Shown piece by piece: positions 23,513 to 35,602 of a DNA stretch of 64,000 bases (positions are counted from its first letter, which is position 1; every line of letters begins with the position of its first letter). Position numbers and translations under genes: made by a program. The stretch spans positions 28,445,106 to 28,509,105 of the forward strand of contig JAUJPP010000005.1 of NCBI GenBank assembly GCA_030562195.1, read 5' to 3'. The notes beneath the pieces are model-generated. The model was given only the letters and a program-made list of their open reading frames with translations. It searched no databases and was not told where the DNA came from. Origin of the DNA: Nipponacmea schrenckii. Taxonomy: Eukaryota; Mollusca; Gastropoda; Lottiidae.

Positions 23513-25000
23513 CTGATTTTCAATAGGGTTCATCCTTGCGTGATCATAAACACTAATATCGAGTTTCATCTAAATCCGTCAAGAATTACACCTTGTAGAG
23601 TGTTAACGGACGGACGGACGGATGTGGGTGACAACAATATACGCCCCCCATTTCATGTGGGTGTATAAAAATTGTTCTTTCTAGAGTGTTTACAAGCTAA
23701 AATTGAACCCGTTTTCAAACACAAGGGCAATAACTGACACTAAATATATTTCGATTTATTTGGTTTTCAATAAGGTTCATCCTTGGGTAAAAACAAATAC
23801 TCAAGCCAAGTTTTATCAAAATCCATTAAGAATTGTTCTTTCTAGAGTGCTTACAAGCTAAAATTGAACGCGTTTTCAAACACACGGGCAATAACTGATA
23901 CTAAATATTTTTTGATTTAACTGAATTTCAATAGGGTTCATCCTTAGGTGATTACAAATACTCATACCAAGTTAAGTAAAAATCGCTCAAGAATTGTGAC
24001 TTGTAGAGTGTTTACAAGGCAATAGTCCAACACATTTTATAGAACAAGGGCGATAATTCGTATCAAATATATTTCGATATTTTCTATTTTCAAAAGGATT
24101 CATCCTTGGGTGATATTAAACAATTTCAGCAAGTTTTGTCAAAATCCCTCAATAACTGTGCTTTGTAGAGTGTTTACAAGCCTAAAATTGAACGCGTTTT
24201 CAAAAACAAGGGCAATAACTGATATTAATTTTTTTTCAATTTTACTGGTTTTCAATAGACTTCATCCTTGGGTGATAACAAATACTTAAGCCAAGTTTCA
24301 TCCAAATCCATTAAGAATTGTTCTCTCAAGAGTGTTTACAAGCTAAAATTGAACGCGTTTTCAAGAACAAGGGCAATAACTCATACTAAATGTTTTTCGA
24401 TTTCGCTGATTTTCAATAGGGTTTATCCTTGAGTTATAACATGCTCTCACATCAAGTTTCATCAAAATCGGTCAAGAATTGCACATTGTAGAGTGTTTAC
24501 GAGCCATTCAAGAACAAGGGCAAGAACTCATACTAATTTTTTCCGATTTCGCTGATTTTCAATAGGGTTCATCCTTGCGTGATCATAAACACTCATATAA
24601 GTTTCATTAAAACCCGTTAAGAATTGCGCCCTCTAGAGTGTTTACGAGCAATTGTGGACGGTCAGTCAGACGGACAGACAGACGGACTGACCGACGGACG
24701 GACGGATGTGGTGACGACAATATACGCCTCCCATTTCATGTGGGCGTATAAAAAATGAATTTCACTCTGGATTGTGCACACATTACCTTTAAAAGTATGT
24801 GAATCCGAATACAATTTCACTTCTTCACTGACACTTGTGAAACGGCGACACGATGCCGCGACTTACAGCCCCTGAAAGGGAACGTGCCATTGGCATGCTT
24901 CAAAATGGAAATTGCCAGAAGACTACGGACCGACGGACGGACGGATGGGGTGACGAAAATTATACGCCCCCCCCCCCCCCAATTACGTGTGGGCGTATAA
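23513..25000 (-). mobile_element. Pearl-type element cluster D
   Basis: Two pearl 5' ends lie in series, at about 23,605-23,676 and 24,656-24,752, each an ACGG tract, a GACAACAATATACGCC-type block and GTGGG(C/T)GTATAAAA. Between them are about six core units of about 160 bp (caagggcaataactgatac ... tagagtgtttacaagc). The first end is followed directly by core sequence, as if one copy inserted in the core of another. A third 5' end at about 24,928-24,999 comes from a local tandem duplication. No hairpin 3' end is seen. Confidence 0.65.
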
Positions 25001-25740
25001 AAAATGAATTTCACTCTGGATTGTGCACACATTACCTTTAAAAGCATGTGAATCCGAATACAATTTCACTTCTTCACTGACACTTGTGAAACGCCGACAC
25101 GATGCCGCGACTTACAGCCCCTGAACTGGAACGTGCCATTGGCATGCTTCAAAATAGAAATTGCCAGAAGACTACACTGTGCACACACAACGATCGCAAG
25201 ACTCCATCAAAGGTTTCTGCAAACGGGGAGCACTCGGGACCGTCCTCGACCGGGTCAACAACGTGTGATAACGGCACGTTAGATCGTACTGGATCATGTC
25301 CGAGACCGAACACTACCAGTGACTAGAACGGCTGCTCAAGTCCAAGGAGGACGTGGATTCATTCACCCTAACACCGCAAGGCACCGTTTGCGAGCTGCAG
25401 GCCTTCGTGCACGACGTCCTTATTTCGGCCCCATATTGAAGGATCGTCACCGAAACCAGCGTCTACAGTTGACAACGCTAGGGCACACACTGCAAGGTTG
25501 TCCATGCAGTACATTGAACAGCAGAACATCCCCGTGCTTCAGTGGCCAACTCTGTCACCCGACCTCTCCCCTATCGAGCACTTATGGGATGACATTAGAC
25601 GTCAACGTCAGATGGACAACATCCGGGTACTTGAAGTTGCCCTTGTTCAGGAGTGGAAGGCTATCCCGCATGTGTCAATGCAAATGGCGGTCACACCCGT
25701 TATTGACTTTCCTGATTGACCCATTAAATAAAATTTAATG
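24845..25740 (+). pseudogene. Tc1-like transposase relic with internal deletion
   Basis: The N-terminal helix-turn-helix half (PRLTAPELERAIGMLQ) begins at 25,102, with a duplicated copy at 24,853. It continues to HPNTARHRLRAAGLRARRPY and FGPILKDRH near 25,400. The frame then jumps to a C-terminal SPDLSPIEHLWDDI block near 25,557. The central region with the first two catalytic aspartates is deleted, so no active enzyme is possible. It differs clearly from the Tc1 relic at 9 kb. Confidence 0.82.
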
Positions 25741-25744
25741 ATGT

Positions 25745-26290
25745 TGACATGTCTTCTTAAATCATTCATATCTCATAAGCACCATTAGTATATATTCACT
25801 ACCCGTGGAGTTTTCATATGGACTGAGTATATTTGTTAGTAACCCTCTGTGGTTAACACAGTCAAAGGCATTGGAGATATAAAAAACAATAACGTAACAA
25901 TATCGTGGTATAGCTCTGAAAGTTGATGGATCGTCGAATGTTGGGGTCTGAAGCAAGTTTGGTATATGTAAATGAGTTTGTTCGAGTAGAAATAGTTGTA
26001 CAAGTGTTTGAAGAGTATCCTTTCGAGACGCTTACTAATGGTACTCGTGAGAGAAATGGGCCTGTAGTTTGATGGTTAGAGATAGGTCACCCCTCTTGAC
26101 GATCGGAATAACAGTGGCTTTTCCAGATTTCAGGGAAAACGCACTCCCTGATAGATTTGTTAAATATAGCCTTAAGTGGAATAGAAATCGATTCTGAACA
26201 TTGTTTAAGAAGTTGGTTTCTGAGCACGAAATCTCTGGAAACCGAACCAAGGGTGTTTGCTTTATTTTGATCAGTGACTGAACCATTATT
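25745..26290 (-). pseudogene. LINE reverse transcriptase fragment
   Basis: On minus, SGKATVIPIVKRGDLSL near 26,110 (RT block 1) and SNAFDCVNHRGLL near 25,880 (block A) are recognisable, with shifts between. The YADD block is not seen. It is probably the upstream part of the LINE whose tail lies at 22,900-23,512. Confidence 0.6.
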
Positions 26291-26504
26291 ATTTTGTAGC
26301 GGTGGAATTTGCGTTTTCTTATGTCGTTTTAAGAGTTTATTTGTGAATTTCCAAAATTTTCATTTTGAGCTGGGTATCAGAGACCAGTATAATTTATGCA
26401 AAAATTTGGATAGCGAGATCGAGGTCAGAGAACGTCGTACGTCTTCAGCCTTCGAGAGAAACACAATGAATAACTAGACTAAAAGAGCTTAAATAAATTT
26501 TGAA

Positions 26505-26872
26505 ATGAAATGAAATGAATGGAGTTTTACGTCCTACTCTTCTGCACCTTGTGTGCAAATCAAGACGGGCAACGCCATGCAGTGTGCAATGAGGGAAATT
26601 TTGCCAGGACAGCGGCATTAGCCTACTCTTTTTGCGATTTCCAACTGTCGAGGGATTTTTAACGTGCACAGCCTGTAGAACACGGGGCCTCGGTTTATTG
26701 TCTCATCCGAACAACTACACGCTTTTTCTATGTCAGTCCCTCAGACCTGCATCACTAACAAAGTGAAACCTTGCTGAAAAAATCCGAAAGATCATCTCGA
26801 CCTTTGATTGAACCCTGGACCCTCAGGTTTAGCGAGCAAGCGTCTAACCCACTGAGCCACCGCGGCTCCCAT
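26505..26872 (-). repeat. tRNA-derived SINE, family 2, copy 2
   Basis: On minus the head reads GGGAGCCGCGGTGGCTCAGT and then GGTCCAGGGTTCAAT, tRNA A- and B-box-like. The body is shared with the copy at 13,076-13,405 (GCCAGGACAGCGGCATTA). The plus-strand edge is a short GAAAT repeat, likely the 3' tail. A third, short fragment (GAGTTTTACGCCC) occurs near 60,787. Confidence 0.7.
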
Positions 26873-26966
26873 ATAAATTTTGATATCTCTATGGATTTAA
26901 ATTGTTACTGAAAGGAAAGAAGTCAAAGACACAATGGACAGGATCGTTTATTAATAATATTTAAAG

Positions 26967-27211
26967 CTGATCGTGGGGAATCCTACTCTGACTCGCTGAT
27001 TCGTAGAAAGGCTATTATTTTATCAACTCAACTTTATTTGACCGACTATATTTTGACTTCTTTTCATTGACAATGGACCATCCGAATAAAAAACAAGAGA
27101 AATTAACTCTATTCGAAGCGAGAATAAAAGATCGATAATTCTGCACAAATTAACTGCCTCAGACGACAATATTGGAGTTATGTGAGCTTTGCATATGAAA
27201 TCTCACCGACA
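26967..27211 (-). repeat. BEL/Pao 3' LTR (26,972-27,211) and flanking target site
   Basis: The 240-bp sequence aligns along its whole length with 57,465-57,705, at roughly 85% by eye. On minus it begins TGTCGGTGAG, directly after a purine tract (GGGGAG), and ends CCCCACG. The outer flank at 26,967-26,971 is CTGAT on plus, identical to the outer flank of the other LTR (57,706-57,710). Confidence 0.8.
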
Positions 27212-28137
27212 CTCCCCATGATGAACTGGCTGAAAATAGACTGGTCACCACACAAAGGGGCTTAACAATAAGCATTAGAATGTTCTTGAAGTTAACACCA
27301 TGCATAAAGTCCCATACTTGCTGACTGATGAATAAAAGTGTCTCTAATACTGAAAGTCCATTTTGACAGAATGATATTAAACATCTGACAGTCTCTGACA
27401 CACATGGCGTGAGTTGGGCATCGAGGACAGGAATCTTTTGATCTGACATCGACTTCTCCAGTGGATCAAGTTTTTGAACGGGTCTTTGAATAATACTGAA
27501 TTTACCATTCTCTCATTGAACTCTTAACTTGCCAGCTCGAATCTTGTTGTCAGTCACCTGAAGTAATTCTGCGACTCGGCCAATTCTCCAACGACTTCTT
27601 GGCAAATTTTCGTGGTGTTTTATGACATGTTTTATATGATATGAACAGACCTAATTTTGGCAGCATACCTATTTCTGACCATCTTCTCCCAAAAAGATTC
27701 ATAACTTGATTCATATATCAATCTCTCCTACTGAGCGCTGCGTGACTGACATTCTGGATTTCAATTTCGGAACTGAGTTTTCAGGATTTTCGAGAATTCT
27801 TTACTCCCTTATGCATGACTTTTCGATGACAGTTGATAACGACCAGGCTTGTAAAAGTGATGAGTTGAATGTAGTAGTATAGGAATTTTGCATTGACAGG
27901 AAGTTGTGAATTTCCCAAAGGACCTTTGCATCGATGGATTCCTTGGGAATCTTCATAGACATCTAATTGCAAATTCTCATGGGTCCATTCCTCTTGAAGA
28001 AATAGTGATAGTGATTGAATGAGTTGGCTGGAACTAAGCTTCTGGTTTCATCCACAAGATTCTGAATAAACTGTTTCAATTCCTTTTCTTATTGACTAAT
28101 CCAAAGTAGGCAACTTTGGAATCTATCTAGCAGTGTA
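27160..28137 (-). pseudogene. BEL/Pao pol C-terminal half (integrase region)
   Basis: On minus, the block DSQGIHRCKGPLGNSQLP near 27,930 and HRKVMHKGV near 27,815 match the sequence before and within the BEL/Pao integrase zinc-binding region. RSRWRIGRVAELL near 27,600 and RPVQKLDPLE near 27,475 match the C-terminal domain (DUF5641 type) that ends Pao polyproteins. Stops and shifts are frequent, and the integrase core is barely readable. The frame runs into the LTR. Sequence upstream of 28,137 switches abruptly to unrelated DNA. Confidence 0.75.
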
Positions 28138-28314
28138 CAGTCAAACCTGTGTTAAGCAACCAGTCAAGGGAAGTGGCTGGATGAGGTGCTTAATACAGGT
28201 GGCTATTGAGTACAGGTGGAGGGAGTCATGATGAGGGGGGAAATACACACATGTTTACATGTCAATATCCAATATCTTTATTCAATAACAACATAACAAC
28301 AAACAACATAACAA
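28138..28314. repeat. Short imperfect inverted repeat between BEL and Harbinger
   Basis: ACCTGTGTTAAGCAACC at about 28,146 is inverted as GGTGCTTAATACAGGT at about 28,186. It is followed by a G-rich patch and an AT-rich stretch of 'aacaac' repeats. It is probably a terminal fragment of another DNA transposon. Confidence 0.35.
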
Positions 28315-28641
28315 TAAGGGCCGTATGCTCAGATTTGTGGTAAAGTTAGACTTTGTAATGTTTCGCCTGAGTTCGACCTTTATTTATTTCATTTTGGTAT
28401 GCATGGCTTCAACTTAAACTAATCTTTACTACGTTTGACTACATCTGTGTATGTACGGAAAACCAACGGTAAAAAAACAATGAATGCTTCACAATTTTAC
28501 TTCGAGTAAATGTGACCAATAGAAAAATTTGTTTGATACTAAAACATTTTGATGGACAGGTATAATTTCGCGTGTTGCTCACAATTCACGTGCATTTCCG
28601 TGAGATTTTTACTATAAATACGAATCACTAGACTATTCAAG

Positions 28642-29840
28642 ATGTCAAATGATATGTCGTGGCCACTGAACACGAAGAAGACGATACCCCAACTCACTGC
28701 AATTGAACAGGAATTCATCCTCGATATAGTGGATGATTTTAAGGGCGTATTGGAGTCCAAACGAAATGATATTTGGTCCATAGAAAAGAAAGAAAAGGCA
28801 TGGAGAGAAATAGAAACAAAATTTTGTGCTATGCCCAATTTTATTAAACGAGACCACAAGCAACTAAAGAAATGTTGGAATAATTTAAAAATGAAGGCAA
28901 AAAAATGTGTTGCGATGGAGAAAAAAGAGAGAAAGAAAACTGGTGGTGGTATAGTGGAGACAATAGATTCCAGTAATTCCAGTCAGAAGATATGTGCTAT
29001 GATACCGGAACAAATGCACCCCTTGCAGAATGATTTTGATAATGATAAAGATTTTCATCGCGATGACTTTATTTTACCAGTGTCAGGTTAGTTGAAGGGA
29101 TACAGTCCCCTGCATACATAATACAATTTTAGCTACCCGTATCACTTTTACCTGTATAAATCCACGTCAGATTCGTCTGTATTCTGATTCTATATATTTA
29201 CAGTAGTCCAGCTATATTTAGGATGGGGAAAGGAGGGGGGCCTCGTACATAATTTAAAGTTTTCAAATTGTAATTGGCCCTTAATTCGCCAAACTTCTAA
29301 TTTGAGAAGTGATTTGGAAATCTGAAATTCTACAACCCGAAATATGTAAAAGTGTAGGTAGTCAATCTAACTTATTCATTTTATTATTCGACACAAGTTC
29401 TCCTGCAGTTAGGCCGCCCACTTCAGCATCATCCACGGTTACCAGCGAACAATTGTGTCCAGCCTACAATTACGATTCCATCACAGAAATCATCACGGGT
29501 TCCAACAAGCCGACGAACAAGCGTGACATTTGCTTCAGCGAAGTCTGATTTTGTCAACATGGGTCAAGAGGAACACCTACTAAAAATCAAACTTATAAAC
29601 ACCAAGAAGGATGCTGCAAGTAAAGAGCATCAGGCGAAGATGGAAATTTATTCCAAGCAGTCAACCTTGCTTGATCTCCAGATATCCCAACTACGAAATT
29701 CTGTTGGCGGAAATACTCGCCCTGAAGAGCAAGGCATTTTTTCACCACCTCCAAGAGTCTTTTTTCAGATGAAAAATATAAATAAACTAATATGTAAACT
29801 ATTTCAAATCAAGCAGTCGCAACAGGTATCTTCTGCCTAA
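28642..29840 (+). pseudogene. Harbinger Myb/SANT-like DNA-binding protein
   Basis: Exon 1 (28,642-29,086) opens with LTAIEQEFILDIVDDFKGV and continues with AWREIETKF and LKKCWNNLKMKAKK. This is the trihelix/MADF-like Myb domain of Harbinger-encoded accessory proteins, which help bring the transposase to DNA and the nucleus. A donor (GTTAGT) at 29,087 and an acceptor near 29,407 give a second exon rich in Ser/Thr. A coiled-coil-like C-terminus (EEHLLKIKLINTKKDAASKE) follows after an apparent frameshift near 29,535. The N-terminal domain is intact; the C-terminus is not in one frame. Confidence 0.72.
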
Positions 29841-30790
29841 AAATTATTCACTGTTACAGCGTTTCTCACTGCGTTTCCTTGTCGACTGTCATGAACTATT
29901 TCTTTTTGTTGGTTGTCTGCTGGCATTTCCATTTTCCAATTAGTATCATCCAATTTCAAACGCCTAGCGATATTATGCAATACTGATGCTGCTACGATAA
30001 TGGCCATTGTTGTATCCAGATAAGTTTTCAATGACATGGATAGACATGGAAACCGTCGTTTCAGAACACAAAATAGCCTTTCTATGGTATTTCGTGACTG
30101 CGCTTGTGCAAAATTGTAACGTCTTTCTGAATTGGTTATAGGGTTTCGAAAAGGCGTAAGTAGATAAGGTCGACATGGATATCCGGCATTGCCCAAAATG
30201 TAGCCAGCTTGGCGACCCTCTAACTTCAAGGAGACGGCACTGTTGTCAAAGATCCTCGTATCATGGGTAGAGTCGGGACATCTTGCTACTATGTCCCTTA
30301 TTATGAGATTATGATCTCCTATCACAAGGAACATTAATGGAATACAATCCTTTTCGATTACGAAATAATTCAGCTTGATCACCCTTTGGACATTGTATGG
30401 GAATATGAGTACAGTCAATTGTTCCAATTATCCCTGGAAACTGCGCAATATCGTAAAAGCCTCGTTGTGCAGTTTTTATTTCATTTTCGTCTGGAAACGT
30501 AATTACCTCAGGCCTATGAATAGCTATAGCCCTTGGTACCAATTACACTATTCGGGAGACACTGGATTGATGAACGCCCGGAAAGAGCCACTAGCATACC
30601 AACGAAGACATACCAATAACTGAAGTAATGGCGGTATATGCATTGTTTGGTCACACCTATGATTGATGTCACCAGAAATCATTTCATAAATATGAATAAC
30701 GCCATCCTTCGGAAATCTGAAGCGTTTTATAAACTCACTCTCGTCTAGATCTTCCATTTTATTCGAGCGGTCTTTAAATCTCCTCTCCAT
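29837..30790 (-). pseudogene. HARBI1-like Harbinger transposase, frameshifted
   Basis: Three overlapping frames on minus make up the DDE transposase. The N-terminal part is 30,790-30,548 (FIKRFRFPKDGVIHIYEMI; LVCLRWYASGSF). The middle holds the first catalytic Asp in GTIDCTHIPI near 30,430. The last part, 30,427-29,837, has ARCPDSTHDTRIFDNS, GYILGNAGYPCRPYLLTPF and NTIERLFCVLKRRFP. The second catalytic position reads Asn (GNAGYP) where the family has Asp; the Glu (IERLF) is kept. Two frameshifts and this change imply loss of activity. Confidence 0.85.
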
Positions 30791-30973
30791 ATGATATCTA
30801 TAATTTGGTGTAACTGGTTGAAATACTCATCCATTGTTACAATTTCATACATAAATATGTATATAATGTACGGCTAAAGTCTGCTGTCCCCCTAACTTAG
30901 ACTTTACTTTAAATTTGTCGACACAACGCTCGTGTGAAGCATGACTTACATCAAAGATCGAGCGCATACCTAA

Positions 30974-31413
30974 AGTTATGAAAGGGGGCTGTTATAGCAG
31001 ACAATGTTTATTACCCGTGTCACCCGAATTGAACTTCGATCGACTCGACCTTCCGCTATTTTTATATATGGCTTATGACGGTTATGGAATAAAAATCGTA
31101 GCCTTTTTCATTAATATGCGGATAAAATTATCATAATTGATATTGATGTCCACTTTCAATAGCAGTTGACTCGACCCTGGCATTTTAAGGAGATAAGTTT
31201 AAACGGAGAGAAATGTATATAACGAGTAAATAATCTTTATTTGGTTGGTACAAACTTATAGAATAGGAATATTTTGTGTTACTTTGTGTCCGAGGAAATA
31301 AAACGTATCGATTTAAAAAACTGAAAAAAGGTAAGTTATTTTTTTTTCATCATGCGAATCTTTAATGTCGTTAGTATGACATAGTTTAATCTCGATGCGC
31401 CCTCTCTCTCTTT
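30974..31413. other. No gene seen; left flank of Polinton coding region
   Basis: AT-rich sequence between the Harbinger right end and the first Polinton coding motif. I looked for a Polinton integrase and for a terminal inverted repeat here and found neither. Confidence 0.4.
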
Positions 31414-34400
31414 CAGACATGGGAGAAGAAATTCTAAACCAATGCTTACCCCATAACTTCTACTGAAGCTTTGAGGGTTTTCGCGAACCAATACAATGTC
31501 TCGGAATGGCCATTAGTTCAGAGGAGAATGTTTGAATTACACGTGGAAGAACTCTTGGTAAGCTTAGATATACCAACTTCATTACAGTCAGACATAGTGG
31601 AAGCTGACCTTTCCTCAGGCTTATCTATAGATGAATGCTTTTCAAAGTGTAGGAAACGCGAGGCTTCTTCCATTCCTGGGCCCTCGTCACCAAAACGAAT
31701 CTATACAGAACACAAGAAATGTCCACCTAATGTTTACGCACATATGAGAGACGTTAAATCTACTAGACAGACTTCTTTCGCCAATTTTCTCTGCGATAAA
31801 GAGGGTGTTTCGAAAGAACAGTTTTCGAGTATTTCAGATATTCCCAAATTCGAAGCTGTTCTCGGTTGTCAAATTTTAGTGGTCAGTGCCGAATTAGGGA
31901 ATACATTTTTGACCAAGGGGACCAAAGACGACAGAAAACAATTGTTTGTGTATCTGACCGACGTCTGTCATTTCCACGCCATACCCAATATTAGCGGCTT
32001 TTTCAATGGAAGTCATTTTTGCCACGACTGTTTAGCCCCCTTCCAAAGCAAAGAAAAACACGAGTGCGATTTTTACTGTAGAGTTTGTAAAAGACATGGT
32101 TGTAAAAAAAGAATACGACGACCGGTGAACCTATCACTTGTACGGATTGCAACATGCAGTGTCGATCAGAAGTCTGTTTTAATTTCGCATAAAACACCGA
32201 AACGGGAAGATCTCATGGTGGCGTTGTCCCGATTGTTTCAAAGTTCTCAAAATTTAGAAAAACAAAACTATAAAACACGACTGCGACACGTACGAATGTT
32301 CTAGGTGTCAGAAAACTGTAGAGTAATTACCAGTGTTACCACGAGCCTTGTCTATGGATGTTAAAACCTACGAAAAGCGCTTCATCATGTTCGACTTTGA
32401 ATGTAGTCAGGATGAAATTGCAACATGTAGGGACGGGTATGTATCTTCTTCCCCGTGCACAGCGTGTGGACCCGATGAGGACTGTTGCCATCACGAAACC
32501 TGCGACAACTGCCATCAGGCATGGTGCGGTCGACGAGAGTAGAGGCCCAATTTCGTGATTGCACAATCCGTTTGCGATGCATGCAGGGATGAACCTTTAA
32601 TCCAAGGTGCCAAGTGCGACAGATGTGGTTCACGCTGTCGGTTTTGTGACAAATGGGATAAATGATTACATTGTTATAAAAGTCCCCTTGCCCCGAGACG
32701 TGCGGTTATAGAGTTCAAGGAACTCTATACAGCAGGTCAGTTTTGCTCCTGGCTCTTCAACAAAAACCATAAAAACGTAACCGTGTTTAAGGGAAACGAT
32801 GGTTACTTCGTGCTAGATTATTTGATTCAAAACAGCATTCTTCCCGACCGTCTCGTCTGTAATGGATCGAAGATCATGTACATGCATGTGTCTCGTGGGT
32901 TAAACATTTGTCTTATGGACTCGTTGTCTTTCTTCAATACGAGTTTAAGCCAATTACCAAAAATGTTTCATCTTGAAGAATTAAAGAAGGGGTACTTCCC
33001 TCATTATTTCAACAAAGCTGAAAACCAGAGTTACAAAGGAGCATACCCATATCCATCCTATTACGGCATGAACAGTATGTCTACTCGAGCCCGTACCGAC
33101 TTCCTGCAATGGTATGAAGGGCAGAAAGACAAAGTGTTTGACTTTGCACGAGAGATGGAACAGTACTGTAGGTCGGATGTTCAAATCTTGCGGGAAGCCC
33201 TCATGAATTTTCGTCAACTTCTGCTGAAAGTCACCGAGAAAAAATACCTCTTTCGGGATCCACAAACAAATGAATGCAAACAAACGATTGAACGAGGGGT
33301 AGATCCCACAGATTATATCACCATTGCCAGTGTTTGTCACGGTGTTTATAAACGTAAATTTTTAACACCCTACACCCATACCAAACTTCTATGGAATGGA
33401 GAATCGACAGCGTGGCTACACGTGTAAGAGAGGGATAGTAAAGAATGGGTACAGGTGAAAGCGGGTCAATGGGAATTATTGGATGATCTGATCCGTAAGG
33501 GTGCCGTCATTCGAGAGAAGGAGACTCTCCCGAGTTCCATTGCTAAGGTACCAGGGGATGGTTATTCCAAGGACCAGTACAACAAAGTGTCCATTCAGTG
33601 GCTGGAAAGCCTGATGCACTCCGAAGGCATACACATTCAGCATGCCCTGAATGAAAGGGAATTTCAGATTCCTGGCACGAAGTACAAAGTAGGTGGGTAC
33701 TGCAAATTCAACAATACGGTGTACCAGTTTGACGGGTGTCTCTACCACGGGTGTCAGAAGTGTTTTCCTCGCGACAGAGACGTTACTAAACTACCCAGAA
33801 CAAAACAGTCTGTCAGTGAATTATACGCCCTATGAAACGCAATCGAGTCATCAGGCAAAAGGGGTACAACTTGGTGACCATTTGGGAACACGAGCTTGCG
33901 AATCGGGTGAAAACCAATTCCGATCTCAAACGCTTTTTGTCTACTTTAGATCTTCAGGAACGTCTCGATCCCAGGGACTCGTTCTTTGGTGGTCAAACCA
34001 ATGCATCTTCTACGAGGCTCAAAGCGATGAAAAGATTCGTTACGTCGACTTCACCAGTCTGTACCCCTGGGTCAATAAATACGGTGCTTATCCAGTAAGT
34101 CATCCGATTATCATAACTGGGAACTTCAGATCTTTAGATCAGTACTTTGGTATGGCAAAAGTCAAAATTCATCCTCCAGGGCCTCTACCACCATTGTCCC
34201 TTCAAGAGCAATGGAAAGCTAAAATTCGCTCTTTGTCGCACATGCGCTGACACTGAACAGCGAGAGCCTTGCGAGCATTCGGATGACGCGAGGTGTTTTG
34301 TCGGTACTTGGCGTATACCAGAACTTCTTCAAGCGCTCGACAAAGGGTATCAGATTCAAAAAGTTTACTAAGTATACAATTGGGAAGAATCCACCAAGTT

Positions 34401-35289
34401 TAACAAAGAGTCTAAATCGGGCGGTCTCTTTGCCGTTTTTGAAAATTAAACAGGAATTTTCGGGTTGGCCTGCATGATGTAAAAGTGAAGAAGATAGACA
34501 ACTCTATATCTCAAATCATTTCGAACGCGAAGGCATTCGGTTAGACTATGACAAAATTAAAAAAAATTCTGGTCTTAGAGCACTCGCGAAACTTATGCTA
34601 AATTCATTTTGGGGTAAATACGCTCAAAGGCCAAATATGAAACAATCCAAATTTGTTCATAGTCTCAAACTTTCAGAATTTTATCAGTTTCTGACAGACC
34701 CTAAAAAATAATAAACGACTTCCAGATACTGAACGCGTCAGTAGCCCAATTTAACTGGATGTACGATCGACATTAATCCCGGAATCCGACGTTACCAATA
34801 TTTTCATAACTATGTTCACAACCTGTTATGCCCGTCTAAAGTTATATTCCGTTTTAAACATATTGCAAGAGAGGGTATTGTATTACGACACGGATTCGGT
34901 GATTTACGTATCGAGACCTACTGATGCTGACCCTCCTTTAGGGGATTACTTGGGTGATCTGACGGATGAATTAGATGGCGATTTCATTCAGACATGTGTC
35001 AGTGGCGGACCCAAAAATTATGTCTTTCGAACCAAGTCTGGAAACGTGTAAAGTTAGAGGTTTTAGTCTCAACCATTTTAATAGTCAAATAATCAACTTT
35101 GAATCGGTAAAAAATTTAATCTTGCCACCCAGTAGAAATGAATCTTTACACCTCGTCAATCCTTCTAAAATTTGCAGAGACAAGTACAGCGCTAAAATTT
35201 ACAACAGAAAATAAAAGAAACGTTATCAAATGGTGTACACCAAAAGGCTCATTCAACCTAATTTGGATACATTACCTTTTGGTTACTAA
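31414..35289 (+). pseudogene. Polinton protein-primed DNA polymerase B, broken
   Basis: Family B polymerase of the protein-primed type, used by Polintons and adintoviruses to copy their linear DNA. The motif order is complete. There is an N-terminal region with a Cys/His block (FCHDCLAPF ... CRVCKRHGC near 32,020-32,100). Exo I is FIMFDFECSQDE near 32,385, an Exo II region is FKGNDGYFVLDYL near 32,786, and Exo III is YCRSDVQILREA near 33,165. Palm motif A is VDFTSLYPWVNK near 34,050, motif B is KLMLNSFWGKY near 34,600, and motif C is YYDTDSVIYV near 34,885. The C-terminus ends at 35,287-35,289. At least five stops or frameshifts break the gene (for example near 31,465, 32,305, 32,542, 33,427 and 33,835), so it is inactive here. 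Confidence 0.9.
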
Positions 35290-35324
35290 GTTAGAATCAC
35301 TTTAAGGGTGGGTGGGCATATCTA

Positions 35325-35475
35325 TAATACGAGGGACACTGACACTAGAGGGGGGACAAGGACGAGGGACACTGAAAGGGACACTAAAGGACGAGGGACA
35401 CTGAAAAGGGGGGGGGGGCAAGAACGAGGGACAGCGACAGTAGGGACATTGATGTGAGGTGGGGGCATATTTGTA
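35325..35475 (+). repeat. G-rich GAGGGACACTGA-type minisatellite
   Basis: Irregular copies of a 12-20 bp G-rich unit with GAGGGACACTGA lie between the polymerase and ATPase genes. It follows the polymerase stop, so it may be late expansion in the intergenic space. Confidence 0.6.
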
Positions 35476-35602
35476 TAAATAGGTATAATTTCAAAAAATC
35501 AAATTCATTCCATTAAGATGGGTCCGATGAGAAAGGACTGTCCTATGCCAGGTTCGGTTCAAAATTTACTAACTCAGAAATCATCTGTCCCAAGTCCACA
35601 AA

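Larger units (their letters stand above)
28318..30970. mobile_element. PIF/Harbinger transposon
   Basis: The left end GGGCCGTATGCTCAGATTTG and the right end (complement GGTATGCGCTCGATCTTTG) are degenerate inverted repeats. Both are flanked by TAA (28,315-28,317 and 30,971-30,973), the 3-bp target duplication expected for this superfamily. It carries the two usual convergent genes, a Myb/SANT-like protein on plus and a HARBI1-like transposase on minus. The termini are diverged and were matched by eye. Confidence 0.65.

Noticed and set aside
28539..28863. Minus-strand frames over the Myb gene
   Set aside because: Antisense shadows of the Harbinger Myb-like exon.
30974..31413. Polinton integrase or terminal inverted repeat
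   Set aside because: Looked for but no integrase motif and no inverted match to the right side could be found.
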